The notes under the pieces were generated by a model. The model was not told the origin of the DNA. It ran no database searches and was given only the letters and a program-made list of their open reading frames with translations. A program made the translations under genes and the position numbers. Positions 34,190 to 42,873 of a stretch of DNA of 64,000 nt are shown piece after piece. How positions within the stretch are numbered: the stretch's first letter is position 1; every line of letters begins with the position of its first letter. This stretch comes from Paenibacillus xylanexedens (GTDB lineage: Bacteria > Bacillota > Bacilli > Paenibacillales > Paenibacillaceae), in the NCBI RefSeq assembly GCF_001908275.1, contig NZ_CP018620.1, positions 4,216,001 through 4,280,000 of the forward strand, in the 5' to 3' direction.

Positions 34190-35773
34190 ATGATGATCAA
34201 AAAAATCGGGATTTCAGTAGCATCACTCGCCATCTTAACGTCTGTAAGTGTGTTTGACGTATATGGCGCAGGCTCCAAACGCATGATCGAAGTTTCTGAA
34301 CAATCGGCTAATGTGGTTGTGAACGGACAAAGGGTGGAAGGCGAATCATTTCTCTACAATGGGGTTACTTATGTACCTGCAAGAGCAATTGGTGAAGCCT
34401 TGGGGCAAGAGGTAGACTGGGATAACAACACCCAATCGGTGTTTGTTGGACAAAAAATGGATGATCAGCAGCAGGGATACCGCGGTACCAAAACACCATA
34501 TCCTTTTAAGGAAACAAGTTATACAAAAGCTCCTAGTGGATATGAACCCATATTTATTAACTACATAGGGAGACATGGTTCCAGACATCTATCCAGTTCC
34601 AAGTACGACAAGACGTTATTTGAACTGCTCGACATCGCTGAAAAGGACGGGCAGATCACTAATCTGGGCAAAGAGCTGAAGAAGGAAATTGGCAATCTGA
34701 TGAAGGTTGAAAAAGATCATTATGGATTGTTATCCACTACGGGTGGAGAAGAATTGAAAGGAATAGGGGCCAGGGTTGGGCAGAATTTCAAAGAACTATT
34801 TACATCGGATAAAAAAGTGATTGCACAAGCAACCTTCAAAGATCGAACGCCGCAGAGCAGAGATCAGTTTATTGACGGGTTAAAGGAAAGCTTGGGAGAT
34901 AACAAGGTAGACATTCTGGCTTCAGCTTTTGAAGAAGGGAAAGACCCCTATCTACGGCCCTACGACCTAGCGACAAAGTATAATGAGTACGTAGAAGATG
35001 GAGACTGGGTTAAGTTATACGAGGATTATGTCACACAGAGCACTGGAACGCGTTATGCAAAAGAGGTCCTTCTTCAATTTTTCTCTGATGACTTCTATCA
35101 ACGGCTGAACGCTGGAGAGTTTGAACTGAAAGATGAGAAGGGAAAAGTGAAGCTCAGCAACCCAACCGAGGCTGCTTCTAATCTATATGAACTCTACATC
35201 ATTTCTTCGAATATAAAAGGAGAAGGTGATTTCGAATTCGGGCGGTATTTCACGGCTAATCAGTTAAAGTGGTACGAGAGCATTGACAATATCAATGATT
35301 TCTATGAAAAAGGTCCATCTTTAACGTCAACGGATCTGCCGCAAAATATCATTGCACCTCTGGTCAAAGAGTTGATCGTGTCTACCGACCAGTCCATTCA
35401 GCAGAAAGACACGGCTGGTATATTTCGTTTTGCTCACGCAGAAACCATCATTCCACTATCTTCATTCCTGGATATCGCCGGAGCTAATGTGAGTATCGAC
35501 AAACCGCAGGACGTGACCCAAAACTGGAATGGCTCGGTTATCTCACCAATGGGAGCAAATATTCAATGGATTCTGTATTCCAATGGTAAGGATGTTCTCG
35601 TGAAAATGCTTAGAAATGAAGAAGAGATCGCCTTCCCGATCGAAACAAAGACCTATCCATACTATAAGTGGGAAGATGTAAAAGCATATTACCAAAACAA
35701 ACTACAGAAGGTAGGCGTAAGCTTGGACAGCAGTTTGGAAGACAATATCGAGCTTTTACAGAAGAAATTCTAA
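34190..35773 (+). CDS. Secreted histidine acid phosphatase (MINPP/phytase-like) with copper-amine-oxidase-type N-domain
   Basis: This 527-residue exported protein has a signal peptide (cleavage probably after VYGAG near residue 28), then a copper amine oxidase-like stalk domain at about residues 35-90 (VVVNGQRVEGES and NGVTYVPARAIGEALG). The catalytic domain is a branch-2 histidine phosphatase with RHG at 128-130 (YIGRHGSRHL, phospho-His129) and proton donor motif HAE at 416-418. The RHG/HAE pair is that of multiple inositol polyphosphate phosphatase, so phytate or another phosphomonoester is the likely substrate. AAGGAGA precedes the ATG; the in-frame start at 34103 is rejected. Confidence 0.85.
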   Translation: MMIKKIGISVASLAILTSVSVFDVYGAGSKRMIEVSEQSANVVVNGQRVEGESFLYNGVTYVPARAIGEALGQEVDWDNNTQSVFVGQKMDDQQQGYRGTKTPYPFKETSYTKAPSGYEPIFINYIGRHGSRHLSSSKYDKTLFELLDIAEKDGQITNLGKELKKEIGNLMKVEKDHYGLLSTTGGEELKGIGARVGQNFKELFTSDKKVIAQATFKDRTPQSRDQFIDGLKESLGDNKVDILASAFEEGKDPYLRPYDLATKYNEYVEDGDWVKLYEDYVTQSTGTRYAKEVLLQFFSDDFYQRLNAGEFELKDEKGKVKLSNPTEAASNLYELYIISSNIKGEGDFEFGRYFTANQLKWYESIDNINDFYEKGPSLTSTDLPQNIIAPLVKELIVSTDQSIQQKDTAGIFRFAHAETIIPLSSFLDIAGANVSIDKPQDVTQNWNGSVISPMGANIQWILYSNGKDVLVKMLRNEEEIAFPIETKTYPYYKWEDVKAYYQNKLQKVGVSLDSSLEDNIELLQKKF

Positions 35774-35820
35774 TCGGTGAAACGATATGCATTTTATATG
35801 AAAATAAAGACGAAGATGAA

Positions 35821-35858
35821 GAAAGCAACTCCTTTTCATGGAGCTGCTTTCTTTTTTT
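35821..35858 (+). terminator. Terminator of the phosphatase gene
   Basis: GAAAGCA-A-CTCC at 35821-35832 pairs with GGAG-C-TGCTTTC at 35840-35851, one internal mismatch, followed by seven Ts. Confidence 0.9.
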
Positions 35859-35892
35859 GCATTTTGAATGAAATGGACCAGTAAAAAAATCC

Positions 35893-35919
35893 TAAAACAA
35901 AATGTGACCAAATGCCGTC
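35893..35919 (+). promoter_or_regulatory. Candidate ECF-type promoter of the sigma factor operon
   Basis: TAAAAC at 35893-35898 and CGTC at 35916-35919 resemble the AAC/CGTC elements of Bacillus ECF promoters, with a 17-base spacer, one more than usual. Autoregulation would be typical for this gene class. Confidence 0.4.
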
Positions 35920-35958
35920 CGTAAGAGTGTTAGAGGTATAAAGGAGGGCATACCAACC

Positions 35959-36450
35959 ATGCAGCGATCAGTGCCCCAGCTGGGCGATCATGTGATGAAA
36001 GTCTATGAGACATACGCGGATACTCTGTTCCGGATTGCCATGGTGCACCTCGGCAGACGAGAAGACGCGGAGGAAGCCACTCAGGATACCTTCATCAAAC
36101 TAATAGAAAAAGCCCCTACGTTCAACGATGCGGAGCATCAAAAAGCATGGTTGATTCGGGTCATCACCAATCATTGCAAATCCTTATTAGGCAGAGGCTG
36201 GCGCAAACGGGAGGTCAAGTTGGAGGGAGTCGATCCTCTTACAACAGACAACCCTGAAGATCACGCGCTGATCGAACTTGTACTGTCACTGCCCGTCAAG
36301 TATAGATCGGTGGTTCATCTGTATTATTACGAAGATTATCCGATCCGAGAAATCAGCGAGATCCTAGAGATTAGCGAATCAGCAGTGAAAATGAGATTGA
36401 AACGAGGAAGACAGCTGTTAAAACTGGAGCTGGAAGGAGAGGAACTGTAA
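35959..36450 (+). CDS. ECF sigma factor
   Basis: This 163-residue sigma-70 family protein has region 2 (YETYADTLFRIAMVHLGRRE, then DAEEATQDTFIKL) and region 4 (LPVKYRSVVHLYYYEDYPIR, EISEILEISESAVKMRLKRG), with no sigma 1 or 3 regions. AGGAGGG precedes the ATG. The stop TAA shares its last base with the ATG of the following gene, a tight coupling typical for a sigma factor and its anti-sigma factor. The target genes are unknown beyond probable self-control. Confidence 0.93.
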   Translation: MQRSVPQLGDHVMKVYETYADTLFRIAMVHLGRREDAEEATQDTFIKLIEKAPTFNDAEHQKAWLIRVITNHCKSLLGRGWRKREVKLEGVDPLTTDNPEDHALIELVLSLPVKYRSVVHLYYYEDYPIREISEILEISESAVKMRLKRGRQLLKLELEGEEL

Positions 36451-37424
36451 TGAACGAAGAACAATTCAAACAAAACTACAAGAAAGCGGTGGATCATATG
36501 AAAACAAACGAGCAAATGAAAAAACGGGTAGAGCAATCCTTAAACACGCAACATCAGGGACCAAAACGTCAACGTAAACCACTATACATTGCAGCAAGTG
36601 TTGTTATCGCTGCCAGCATTGGATTGGCTGCGCCAAGTGTATGGCAACAATTCAATGGACCAGCCGCACCAACACCACAGGTGGCAGCGGTGACTCCAGG
36701 CGCATCGTTTGATCCGATCGTGATTCCGAAGATGGAGTTGCCGAGTTCACAGGGCAAAGGCGCGATGGCTGATATGATGCAACTGGTTGTATATGGAGGA
36801 GGCGTATATACACAGTCCCCAACATTGCTTGAAGGCGCAAATGCACTCAACCTGCGGGGGGATAAACTGGGTACCACCACTGGCGGCATTGATGAGCTGA
36901 GCGGCCAAGATAAATATACGGAGCTTGCTTCCAACATTGGCGAAGCTGACATCTATGCTGTTAATGGCTACGACAAGGATTTCCGCATCATGTCTTACAC
37001 CGAGATCGATGGTCAGGTGTATGCTCAGTTATTCGACAAGAACAACGGGATCACTATTGGTACTGGTGCCGACCTGATCGGCAAGCTTCATCTCGAAGGC
37101 AACATCGCCTCGGCGCAATGGGAGACGTTTAATAGCTGGAACAATGGATTGCAGCAGCTTCAACCGTTAGCAGCGGATGAAGCACTGGACAGCTTTATCT
37201 CATCGCTAAATGCTGCCAAACCGATCGCAACGAGCCCGGAGCTGGAAGAGAACCTCTACGGCAAGGAAGATCGCAAGATCATCTATCTCACGCTGGAAGA
37301 CAAAACGCAGGTCCCACTGGTTCTGTTTGGTGAAGAAGCTCTGGTTCGTTATGGTAATGTTCCGGCATTCCTGGAAGTGGAGAAAGGTGCGTTCCAATCA
37401 TTCTGGAACAGCTTGGGCGAGTAA
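36450..37424 (+). CDS. Membrane anti-sigma factor (putative)
   Basis: This 324-residue protein has about 50 cytoplasmic residues, a single membrane helix around residues 47-66 (PLYIAASVVIAASIGLAAPS) and a large extracytoplasmic domain with repeated beta-like segments. There is no zinc-finger H-x3-C-x2-C motif. Placement directly behind the ECF gene, with overlapping stop and start, makes it the likely cognate anti-sigma factor sensing an envelope signal. The family could not be named more closely. Confidence 0.75.
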   Translation: MNEEQFKQNYKKAVDHMKTNEQMKKRVEQSLNTQHQGPKRQRKPLYIAASVVIAASIGLAAPSVWQQFNGPAAPTPQVAAVTPGASFDPIVIPKMELPSSQGKGAMADMMQLVVYGGGVYTQSPTLLEGANALNLRGDKLGTTTGGIDELSGQDKYTELASNIGEADIYAVNGYDKDFRIMSYTEIDGQVYAQLFDKNNGITIGTGADLIGKLHLEGNIASAQWETFNSWNNGLQQLQPLAADEALDSFISSLNAAKPIATSPELEENLYGKEDRKIIYLTLEDKTQVPLVLFGEEALVRYGNVPAFLEVEKGAFQSFWNSLGE

Positions 37425-37456
37425 GGCGAAGACAGCAATCTGGATGCATGAAGAAG

Positions 37457-37493
37457 AGCGAACAGGGCACGCAAGTGCTTTGTTCGCTTTTTT
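37457..37493 (+). terminator. Terminator of the ECF operon
   Basis: AGCGAACAGGGCAC pairs with GTGCTTTGTTCGCT over a GCAA loop, with two G-T pairs, followed by six Ts. Confidence 0.88.
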
Positions 37494-37513
37494 GATTATC
37501 GGTCGGATTAGAT

Positions 37514-37714
37514 TTAATTAGAATTCTTGTAATAAACCAAATGATCGGTCCACTCATCATTTTCATGTATGAAACCTTTACGTACACATTCAAATTCCAT
37601 ACCCACGCTTTCAGCTAACTTTACTGAAGGGGTATTATCCACATTAATATGAGCTTCTATACGGTGGAACTTCAGATGTTCGAATGGACTCCTTTGGATT
37701 GAATTTATGCTCAT
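37514..37714 (-). pseudogene. C-terminal remnant of a RimJ/RimL-type GNAT acetyltransferase
   Basis: This 66-residue frame matches only the last third of ribosomal-protein-type N-acetyltransferases: HLKFHRIEAHINVDNTPSVK, then LAESVGMEFECVRKGF and NDEWTDHLVYY. The roughly 100 residues that form the acetyl-CoA fold are absent. Its ATG overlaps the stop of the lysR gene (ATGA), so the truncation probably occurred by deletion at this junction. Translation by coupling is possible but enzymatic activity is not expected. A second, more decayed relative is at 58384. Confidence 0.78.
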
Positions 37715-38586
37715 GGCATAGCACTGAAATAGTCCATAACCACACTGCGAAACTCTAAAGCGGCTTTGGAAATATACCTGTTTTTATGCGAAAGTAGAGC
37801 GATTTCCCGAACGAGCTGGTGTTCCTCTACCTGAAGATATCTAATGCGCTCATGCGGGTTTCTGGCTGTGCTAGGTATAAACGCGAGACCGATCTCCGCC
37901 TCCACAAGGGCTGTTAATCTTGCAGGCTCATCACCTTCATACACATACTTTGGTAGGAAACCAGCGGATTGACATACGGAATCCACCATATCCCGAACCC
38001 CATACCCTTGCTTCACCCCAACAAACCACTCGTCCTTAAGCTCGGTTAATTGAATGCTGCTTCGGTCTGCATATCGATGAGCCATAGGAACAGCGACTAC
38101 AATCGGGTCGTCATATAGTATCTGACATTCGATATCGTCACCTTGAATCGGAGGGGAGGAGAGACAAAAGTCCACCTCGCCCCGATGTAGGAGTCTGGAC
38201 ATGTTTTCTAACGAAACCATTTGCACATGGAACTGAATATTCGGCTTGTTTTTCCGGAATTCCCGCAGTATGCCGGGCAATGTGCTTGCCGTAGTCACCG
38301 CCAATTGCAGTGTACCCTGATCCGGGTTGGAGAGGTCAGCGATTTCCCGTTTTCCTTGTTCCAATTCAAATAAGGCTTTTTCAGTTCGCTGAAGAAATGT
38401 TCTTCCAAAGTCGTTTAGTCGCAGCTTTCTCCCGATTCGATCAAATAAAGGGACTCCAAGGTCGTCCTCTAATCGTTGTATCGTTTTGCTCAGGGAGGAT
38501 TGCGTGACATGCAGCTTTCCCGCAGCTTCCGTAACATGTTCGCATCGGGCCACCGTCAGGAAATATTTTAGTTGAAGAAGCTCCAT
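37711..38586 (-). CDS. LysR-family transcriptional regulator
   Basis: This 291-residue regulator has an N-terminal winged helix (MELLQLKYFLTVARCEHVTE, then LHVTQSSLSKTIQRLEDDLG) and a periplasmic-binding-protein-like effector domain. I chose the ATG at 38586, where the family usually begins; AAGGA lies nine bases upstream. A start three codons earlier is possible. It is divergent from the efflux gene at 38696, its likely target, with about 110 bases shared between them. Confidence 0.92.
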   Translation of the reverse strand: MELLQLKYFLTVARCEHVTEAAGKLHVTQSSLSKTIQRLEDDLGVPLFDRIGRKLRLNDFGRTFLQRTEKALFELEQGKREIADLSNPDQGTLQLAVTTASTLPGILREFRKNKPNIQFHVQMVSLENMSRLLHRGEVDFCLSSPPIQGDDIECQILYDDPIVVAVPMAHRYADRSSIQLTELKDEWFVGVKQGYGVRDMVDSVCQSAGFLPKYVYEGDEPARLTALVEAEIGLAFIPSTARNPHERIRYLQVEEHQLVREIALLSHKNRYISKAALEFRSVVMDYFSAMP

Positions 38587-38695
38587 TTGCACCATTCCTT
38601 CATTCCTTCTAGTTCATCAAATCATAACATATAATGCGTTGGAATAAATGAATACGTTCAAGTAAGATAACAGCAGAAGAGAGAGAGGTGCACCA

Positions 38696-40087
38696 ATGAA
38701 CGTTCGAAATAAAGGATTGATGTTAGCTGTTGGACTCGGAATTATGTTGAATCCGTTGAATTCCTCCATGATTTCGGTGGCAATCTCCAGGCTACAACAA
38801 GTGTATCAACTTAATTTTACAGCCGTTTCGTGGATTATTTTATCATTTTACATTTCCAGTGCAGTCGCTCAACCCGTCATGGGCAAGTGTAGTGATTTGT
38901 TTGGCCGCAGGAAGATATTCCTCATGGGTCTTGTTATTGTTTTTGTATCGTCCATGCTAGCTCCGTGGTCTCCCAGTTTTTCGTGGCTCATCGTATTCCG
39001 GATTGTTCAATCATTTGGCACAAGTATGATGGTGGCCGTCGGAATGGCGATTGTCAGAATGAACGTGACTGAAAAACAAGCCTCCGCCTTGTCCACCTTG
39101 GCTATATTCCTTTCTGGAGCGGCTGCAATTGGACCTTTTATTGGTGGAGTATTGATTCATTGGTGGGACTGGCACAGCATATTCTTCGTTAATATTCCGT
39201 TTGTCTTGGCGAGTTTTTGGTTCGCCTGGAAAACAATCCCGAAGGACGAGCAATCCCTGTCTATCTCTGGTCACATGTCCATTCGGCAATGGCTTGCGTT
39301 AATTGACACACCAGGTATCCTGATGTTTACGGTAGCTTTGGTGACTCTGCTCATCGGTTTACTTTCAGTAAATTCCACAGGAGATATTTCAACATGGCAT
39401 CTGCTGACAGGGGGGATCGGGTTAATCGCACTCGTCATGTTCTTCCGACATGAATTAAAAGCAGCCACGCCTTTTATCCCTCTGCGAACGTTTGCCTCAT
39501 ATCCGGAGATGACTTGGGTGAATGTGCAATACATGCTGGTGAACATCCTGTTTTACGCACTTTTTTTTGGAGTTCCTACGTATTTGAAGCAGGTACGTCA
39601 TCTCAACGAAGTTCATACAGGAATGAGCATGCTAGCTTTGGGGTTATGTTCAGTCATTATTGCTCCGATCGCAGGGCGCTGGATTGACAGATCAGGATCA
39701 CGGCCAGCTCTGATCGTATCCGCTTCTTTAATGACATTTGGCTCTATATTAATCGTTGTTATGAATGAAACTTCTCCAATCTTCATAATCATTGTTGCTT
39801 TAGCTTTATTTGGAATAAGTAACGGCCTAAACGCGGTCGGCATGCAAGCAGCACTGTTTAAAAGCACACCGAAAGAAATGATTGGAGTGGCATCGGGTAT
39901 TTTTAATACATCACGCTACCTGGGGACCATTTTATCGTCGTTATTGATTGGAATTGTTATGGGGGATACATTCAATGTGACAGGATTTCAGATGCTTGGA
40001 ATCATCCTTACGGTATTAGCTGCATCACTGATCATCATGAGCGTACGTCGCGAGGCAGGTGCGGTGAGTCCGGAGAAAGTAAAATAG
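38696..40087 (+). CDS. MFS transporter, DHA2-like exporter
   Basis: This 463-residue major facilitator has about 14 predicted helices. Motif A appears as GKCSDLFGRRKIFL, and motif C-like GAAAIGPFIGGVLI occurs in helix 5. The N-terminus LGIMLNPLNSSMISVAI resembles the LD-TIVNVAL motif of DHA2 exporters in altered form. GAGAGGTG precedes the ATG. Probably exports a toxic compound under control of the divergent LysR protein. Confidence 0.88.
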   Translation: MNVRNKGLMLAVGLGIMLNPLNSSMISVAISRLQQVYQLNFTAVSWIILSFYISSAVAQPVMGKCSDLFGRRKIFLMGLVIVFVSSMLAPWSPSFSWLIVFRIVQSFGTSMMVAVGMAIVRMNVTEKQASALSTLAIFLSGAAAIGPFIGGVLIHWWDWHSIFFVNIPFVLASFWFAWKTIPKDEQSLSISGHMSIRQWLALIDTPGILMFTVALVTLLIGLLSVNSTGDISTWHLLTGGIGLIALVMFFRHELKAATPFIPLRTFASYPEMTWVNVQYMLVNILFYALFFGVPTYLKQVRHLNEVHTGMSMLALGLCSVIIAPIAGRWIDRSGSRPALIVSASLMTFGSILIVVMNETSPIFIIIVALALFGISNGLNAVGMQAALFKSTPKEMIGVASGIFNTSRYLGTILSSLLIGIVMGDTFNVTGFQMLGIILTVLAASLIIMSVRREAGAVSPEKVK

Positions 40088-40112
40088 AAAATCTTCCGTG
40101 CAATAACACGTT

Positions 40113-40152
40113 TACACCCAATGAATCAATAGCTCCATTGGGTGTATTTTTT
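40113..40152 (+). terminator. Terminator of the DHA2-like gene
   Basis: TACACCCAATG at 40113-40123 pairs perfectly with CATTGGGTGTA at 40136-40146, followed by six Ts. Confidence 0.9.
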
Positions 40153-40221
40153 GATTTTCACCAAGTTGTCAGAAAGAGTTGATCCTTTCTTGAACGTTTA
40201 GGGTAGAAGACGTGTCTTTGA

Positions 40222-40249
40222 TTGAATTAGGTAAAAATAAAGATATAAT
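40222..40249 (+). promoter_or_regulatory. Candidate promoter of cydABDC
   Basis: TTGAAT at 40222-40227 and TATAAT at 40244-40249 are 16 bases apart. This gives a leader of about 225 bases. The remainder of the long interval 40153-40481 holds the Rex-type site below and otherwise nothing I can name. Confidence 0.55.
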
Positions 40250-40386
40250 AATTTTGATTAATAGGTTTCGTTAGTACTTTAAGTGCATCAATATCAGATT
40301 TTAATAGGCATCCAATGATTGTTATTATCGGAGGCCTACAGGAGTAAACGCATTATAGGTGTGGCAAGATATCGTCATACCTAACT

Positions 40387-40404
40387 TTGTGAAATTTTTC
40401 GCAA
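40387..40404. promoter_or_regulatory. Rex (NADH/NAD+ sensor) operator
   Basis: TTGTGAAATTTTTCGCAA matches the Rex consensus TTGTGAAnnnnTTCACAA with one mismatch. It lies in the cyd leader about 78 bases before cydA. In Bacillus the Rex repressor controls cydABCD from sites near and downstream of the promoter, so the arrangement fits. Confidence 0.78.
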
Positions 40405-40481
40405 CTCTGCATTGAGCTTGGCCAAATCGGATATTGAATGTTTCTAAATTGAACAGAGTTTGAAAGGAGGCAACACAAAGA

Positions 40482-41846
40482 ATGGCTATTGATACGGTTT
40501 TATGGAGCAGGCTAGTGACTGGTTTGACGCTCGGGTTCCACGTGATTTTTGCAACGCTTGGTGTCGGCGTACCTTTGATGATTGCTATTGCAGAGTTCAT
40601 CGGCATTCGGAAGAAGGATCACCATTACATACTTATGGCAAAGAGGTGGTCCAGAGGGTTTGTCATTTCTGTAGCGGTTGGTGTCGTGACAGGCACAGCG
40701 ATCTCACTACAGTTGGCCTTGGTATGGCCGAATTTTATGAAACTGGCCGGGAATGTCATTGCACTGCCACTATTTATGGAAGTATTTGCATTCTTTTTTG
40801 AAGCAATATTCCTGGGCATTTATCTGTACACGTGGGATCGGTTCAAAAATCCGTATATCCACTGGTTGCTGACTATTCCGATTGTCGCCGGGGCAGGCAT
40901 GTCTGCTGTTTTTATTACAACAGTGAACGGATTCATGAACCAGCCTGAAGGTTTTGTCATGGAAGCAGGTCAATTCATGGCAGTGAACCCCGTGCAAGCG
41001 ATGCTGAATACAGCGACGTTCTCCAAAGTGTTCCATGTATTAAGCTCGGCTTATCTGACAGGAGCTGCTCTGTTAGCAGGAATAGCAGCCTTTGCGATGC
41101 TGAGAAAAGGAGTGTCGGCCTACCACAAAAAAGGCTTGAATCTCATGATGGCCGTTGTGCTGGTATTCAGTTTGTTAAATTCTTTAGCTGGAGATGTGTC
41201 TGCCAAGTTTTTGGCTGAGCATCAGCCGGAGAAGCTCGCAGCTGCCGAGTGGCATTTCGAGACGGAAAGCGGAGCGGATTTGATTTTTTTGGGATGGCTG
41301 AATGCAGAACATGAAATTATAGGCGCTCTTCATTTGCCGAAACTGCTCAGTTTCCTTGCCTTTGGAGACTTTAACGCCGAGGTAACCGGGCTGAACGAAT
41401 TTCCACCAGATGAACACCCGCCCTTACTTGTGCATTATTTGTTTGATCTAATGGCTGGTATTGGATTCGCTCTGCTTGCTATATCAAGTCTGTACTTCCT
41501 GTTTGTATTCTGGAAGAAACGTAATCAGTTTAACAAGTGGATGCTACGTATGGTTGCACTGAGTGCACCGCTTGCTTTTCTGGCCGTTGAGATGGGTTGG
41601 TTCTATGCAGAGATCGGGCGGCAACCATGGATCATCCGAGGTTATATGCGGGTAGAAGAGGCCGCTACTTCTTCACCGAGTGTGAGAATTTTATTTTTCG
41701 TCTTCTTGCTTCTCTACATCCTGCTAGGCGTTATGTGTGTCGTCGTACTGAGACGGTTGTTCAATAACAATCCTGCTGAACTCGAGATGGAGAAATGGTT
41801 GAAGGAGCAGCATGATCAATCAGCCAAGAAAGGGGATCAGGCCTGA
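40482..41846 (+). CDS. cydA: Cytochrome bd quinol oxidase subunit I
   Basis: This 454-residue membrane subunit carries the hemes of the bd oxidase, which reduces O2 to water using quinol. Visible hallmarks are His20 in GLTLGFHVIF (high-spin heme ligand), Glu100 and Glu107 in FMEVFAFFFEAIFLG (proton path), and GRQPWIIRG near residue 380. The length and short quinol loop are typical of the Bacillus-type enzyme. AAAGGAGG precedes the ATG. The TGA overlaps the ATG of cydB. Confidence 0.97.
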   Translation: MAIDTVLWSRLVTGLTLGFHVIFATLGVGVPLMIAIAEFIGIRKKDHHYILMAKRWSRGFVISVAVGVVTGTAISLQLALVWPNFMKLAGNVIALPLFMEVFAFFFEAIFLGIYLYTWDRFKNPYIHWLLTIPIVAGAGMSAVFITTVNGFMNQPEGFVMEAGQFMAVNPVQAMLNTATFSKVFHVLSSAYLTGAALLAGIAAFAMLRKGVSAYHKKGLNLMMAVVLVFSLLNSLAGDVSAKFLAEHQPEKLAAAEWHFETESGADLIFLGWLNAEHEIIGALHLPKLLSFLAFGDFNAEVTGLNEFPPDEHPPLLVHYLFDLMAGIGFALLAISSLYFLFVFWKKRNQFNKWMLRMVALSAPLAFLAVEMGWFYAEIGRQPWIIRGYMRVEEAATSSPSVRILFFVFLLLYILLGVMCVVVLRRLFNNNPAELEMEKWLKEQHDQSAKKGDQA

Positions 41847-42859
41847 TGAGTTATGAATTAATTGGTATTTCGGTACTCTGGCTGTTCTTGTACGGCTATC
41901 TTATTGTAGCTTCCATTGATTTTGGAGCAGGTTTCTTTGCCTTTTATGCACGCCTGACAAAGCAGGATCATCTGATTAATCGTCTGATCTCCCGTTATCT
42001 ATCACCGGTCTGGGAGATCACCAATGTATTCTTTGTCTTTTTCTATATTGGCATCGTTGGATTTTTCCCGGACACGGCCTATTATTATGGCTCCGCGCTG
42101 CTTGTTCCAGGAAGTATTGCCGTCATTTTACTTGCCATTCGTGGGTCGTTCTATGCTTTCGAAAATTATGGTTCCAAAAAAAGTATCGTGTATTTGTTCT
42201 TATATGGAGCTACAGGGTTGCTTATTCCAGCGTCATTGTCAGTGGCACTGACCCTGTCTGAAGGTGGCTTTATTTTGAAGCAGGGAGATACCGTTTCCCT
42301 GGATTACTGGGCACTATTTACGAATCCATTATCGTGGAGCATCGTTGGACTGGCGATCGTGTCCGTATTGTTCATTAGTGGGTCATTTCTCACATTTTAC
42401 GCTTCTCGCGCAGAGGACCATTCGGCATTGAAGCTGATGCGGAACTATGCTTTTTTCTGGAGCACACCGACCATTATTCTCGCGCTGACTGCATTTATAT
42501 ATTTGGGTCAACACAATGAGCGTCATTTTCAAAATATGATGGATTTATGGTGGCTGCTGGCGCTTTCCGTTGCGTTTTTCATGATTGCCATGTGGCTGTT
42601 ATATAACGGACGACGTTACGGATTAGCTTTTATATGCATCATGCTGCAATTTCTCACAGCCTTTTTCGCTTACGGGATTGGGCAATATCCTTACATTCTC
42701 GATCCATACATCACCATTCAGAGCAGCGCCACATCACCTGCAATGGGCTTTGCACTCGTCGTAGTGTTTATCGGTGGTCTGTGTCTGTTAGTTCCTTCTC
42801 TGATTCTGGTCTTCAAACTGTTCCTGTTTGATGCGGATTATGTGAAAGGGAAAAAATAA
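41846..42859 (+). CDS. cydB: Cytochrome bd quinol oxidase subunit II
   Basis: This 337-residue hydrophobic subunit with eight or nine predicted helices partners CydA. The start region LFLYGYLIVASIDFGAGFFA matches the family motif with the conserved F-G-A/G-G. The ATG overlaps the cydA stop by one base, which keeps subunit synthesis in step. cydD follows after 14 bases. Confidence 0.96.
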   Translation: MSYELIGISVLWLFLYGYLIVASIDFGAGFFAFYARLTKQDHLINRLISRYLSPVWEITNVFFVFFYIGIVGFFPDTAYYYGSALLVPGSIAVILLAIRGSFYAFENYGSKKSIVYLFLYGATGLLIPASLSVALTLSEGGFILKQGDTVSLDYWALFTNPLSWSIVGLAIVSVLFISGSFLTFYASRAEDHSALKLMRNYAFFWSTPTIILALTAFIYLGQHNERHFQNMMDLWWLLALSVAFFMIAMWLLYNGRRYGLAFICIMLQFLTAFFAYGIGQYPYILDPYITIQSSATSPAMGFALVVVFIGGLCLLVPSLILVFKLFLFDADYVKGKK

Positions 42860-42873
42860 AGGAGGAGCGTTCA

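Noticed and set aside
37210..37521. 103-codon plus-strand ORF at the end of the anti-sigma gene
   Set aside because: It is an out-of-frame shadow that also crosses the terminator hairpin at 37457-37493.
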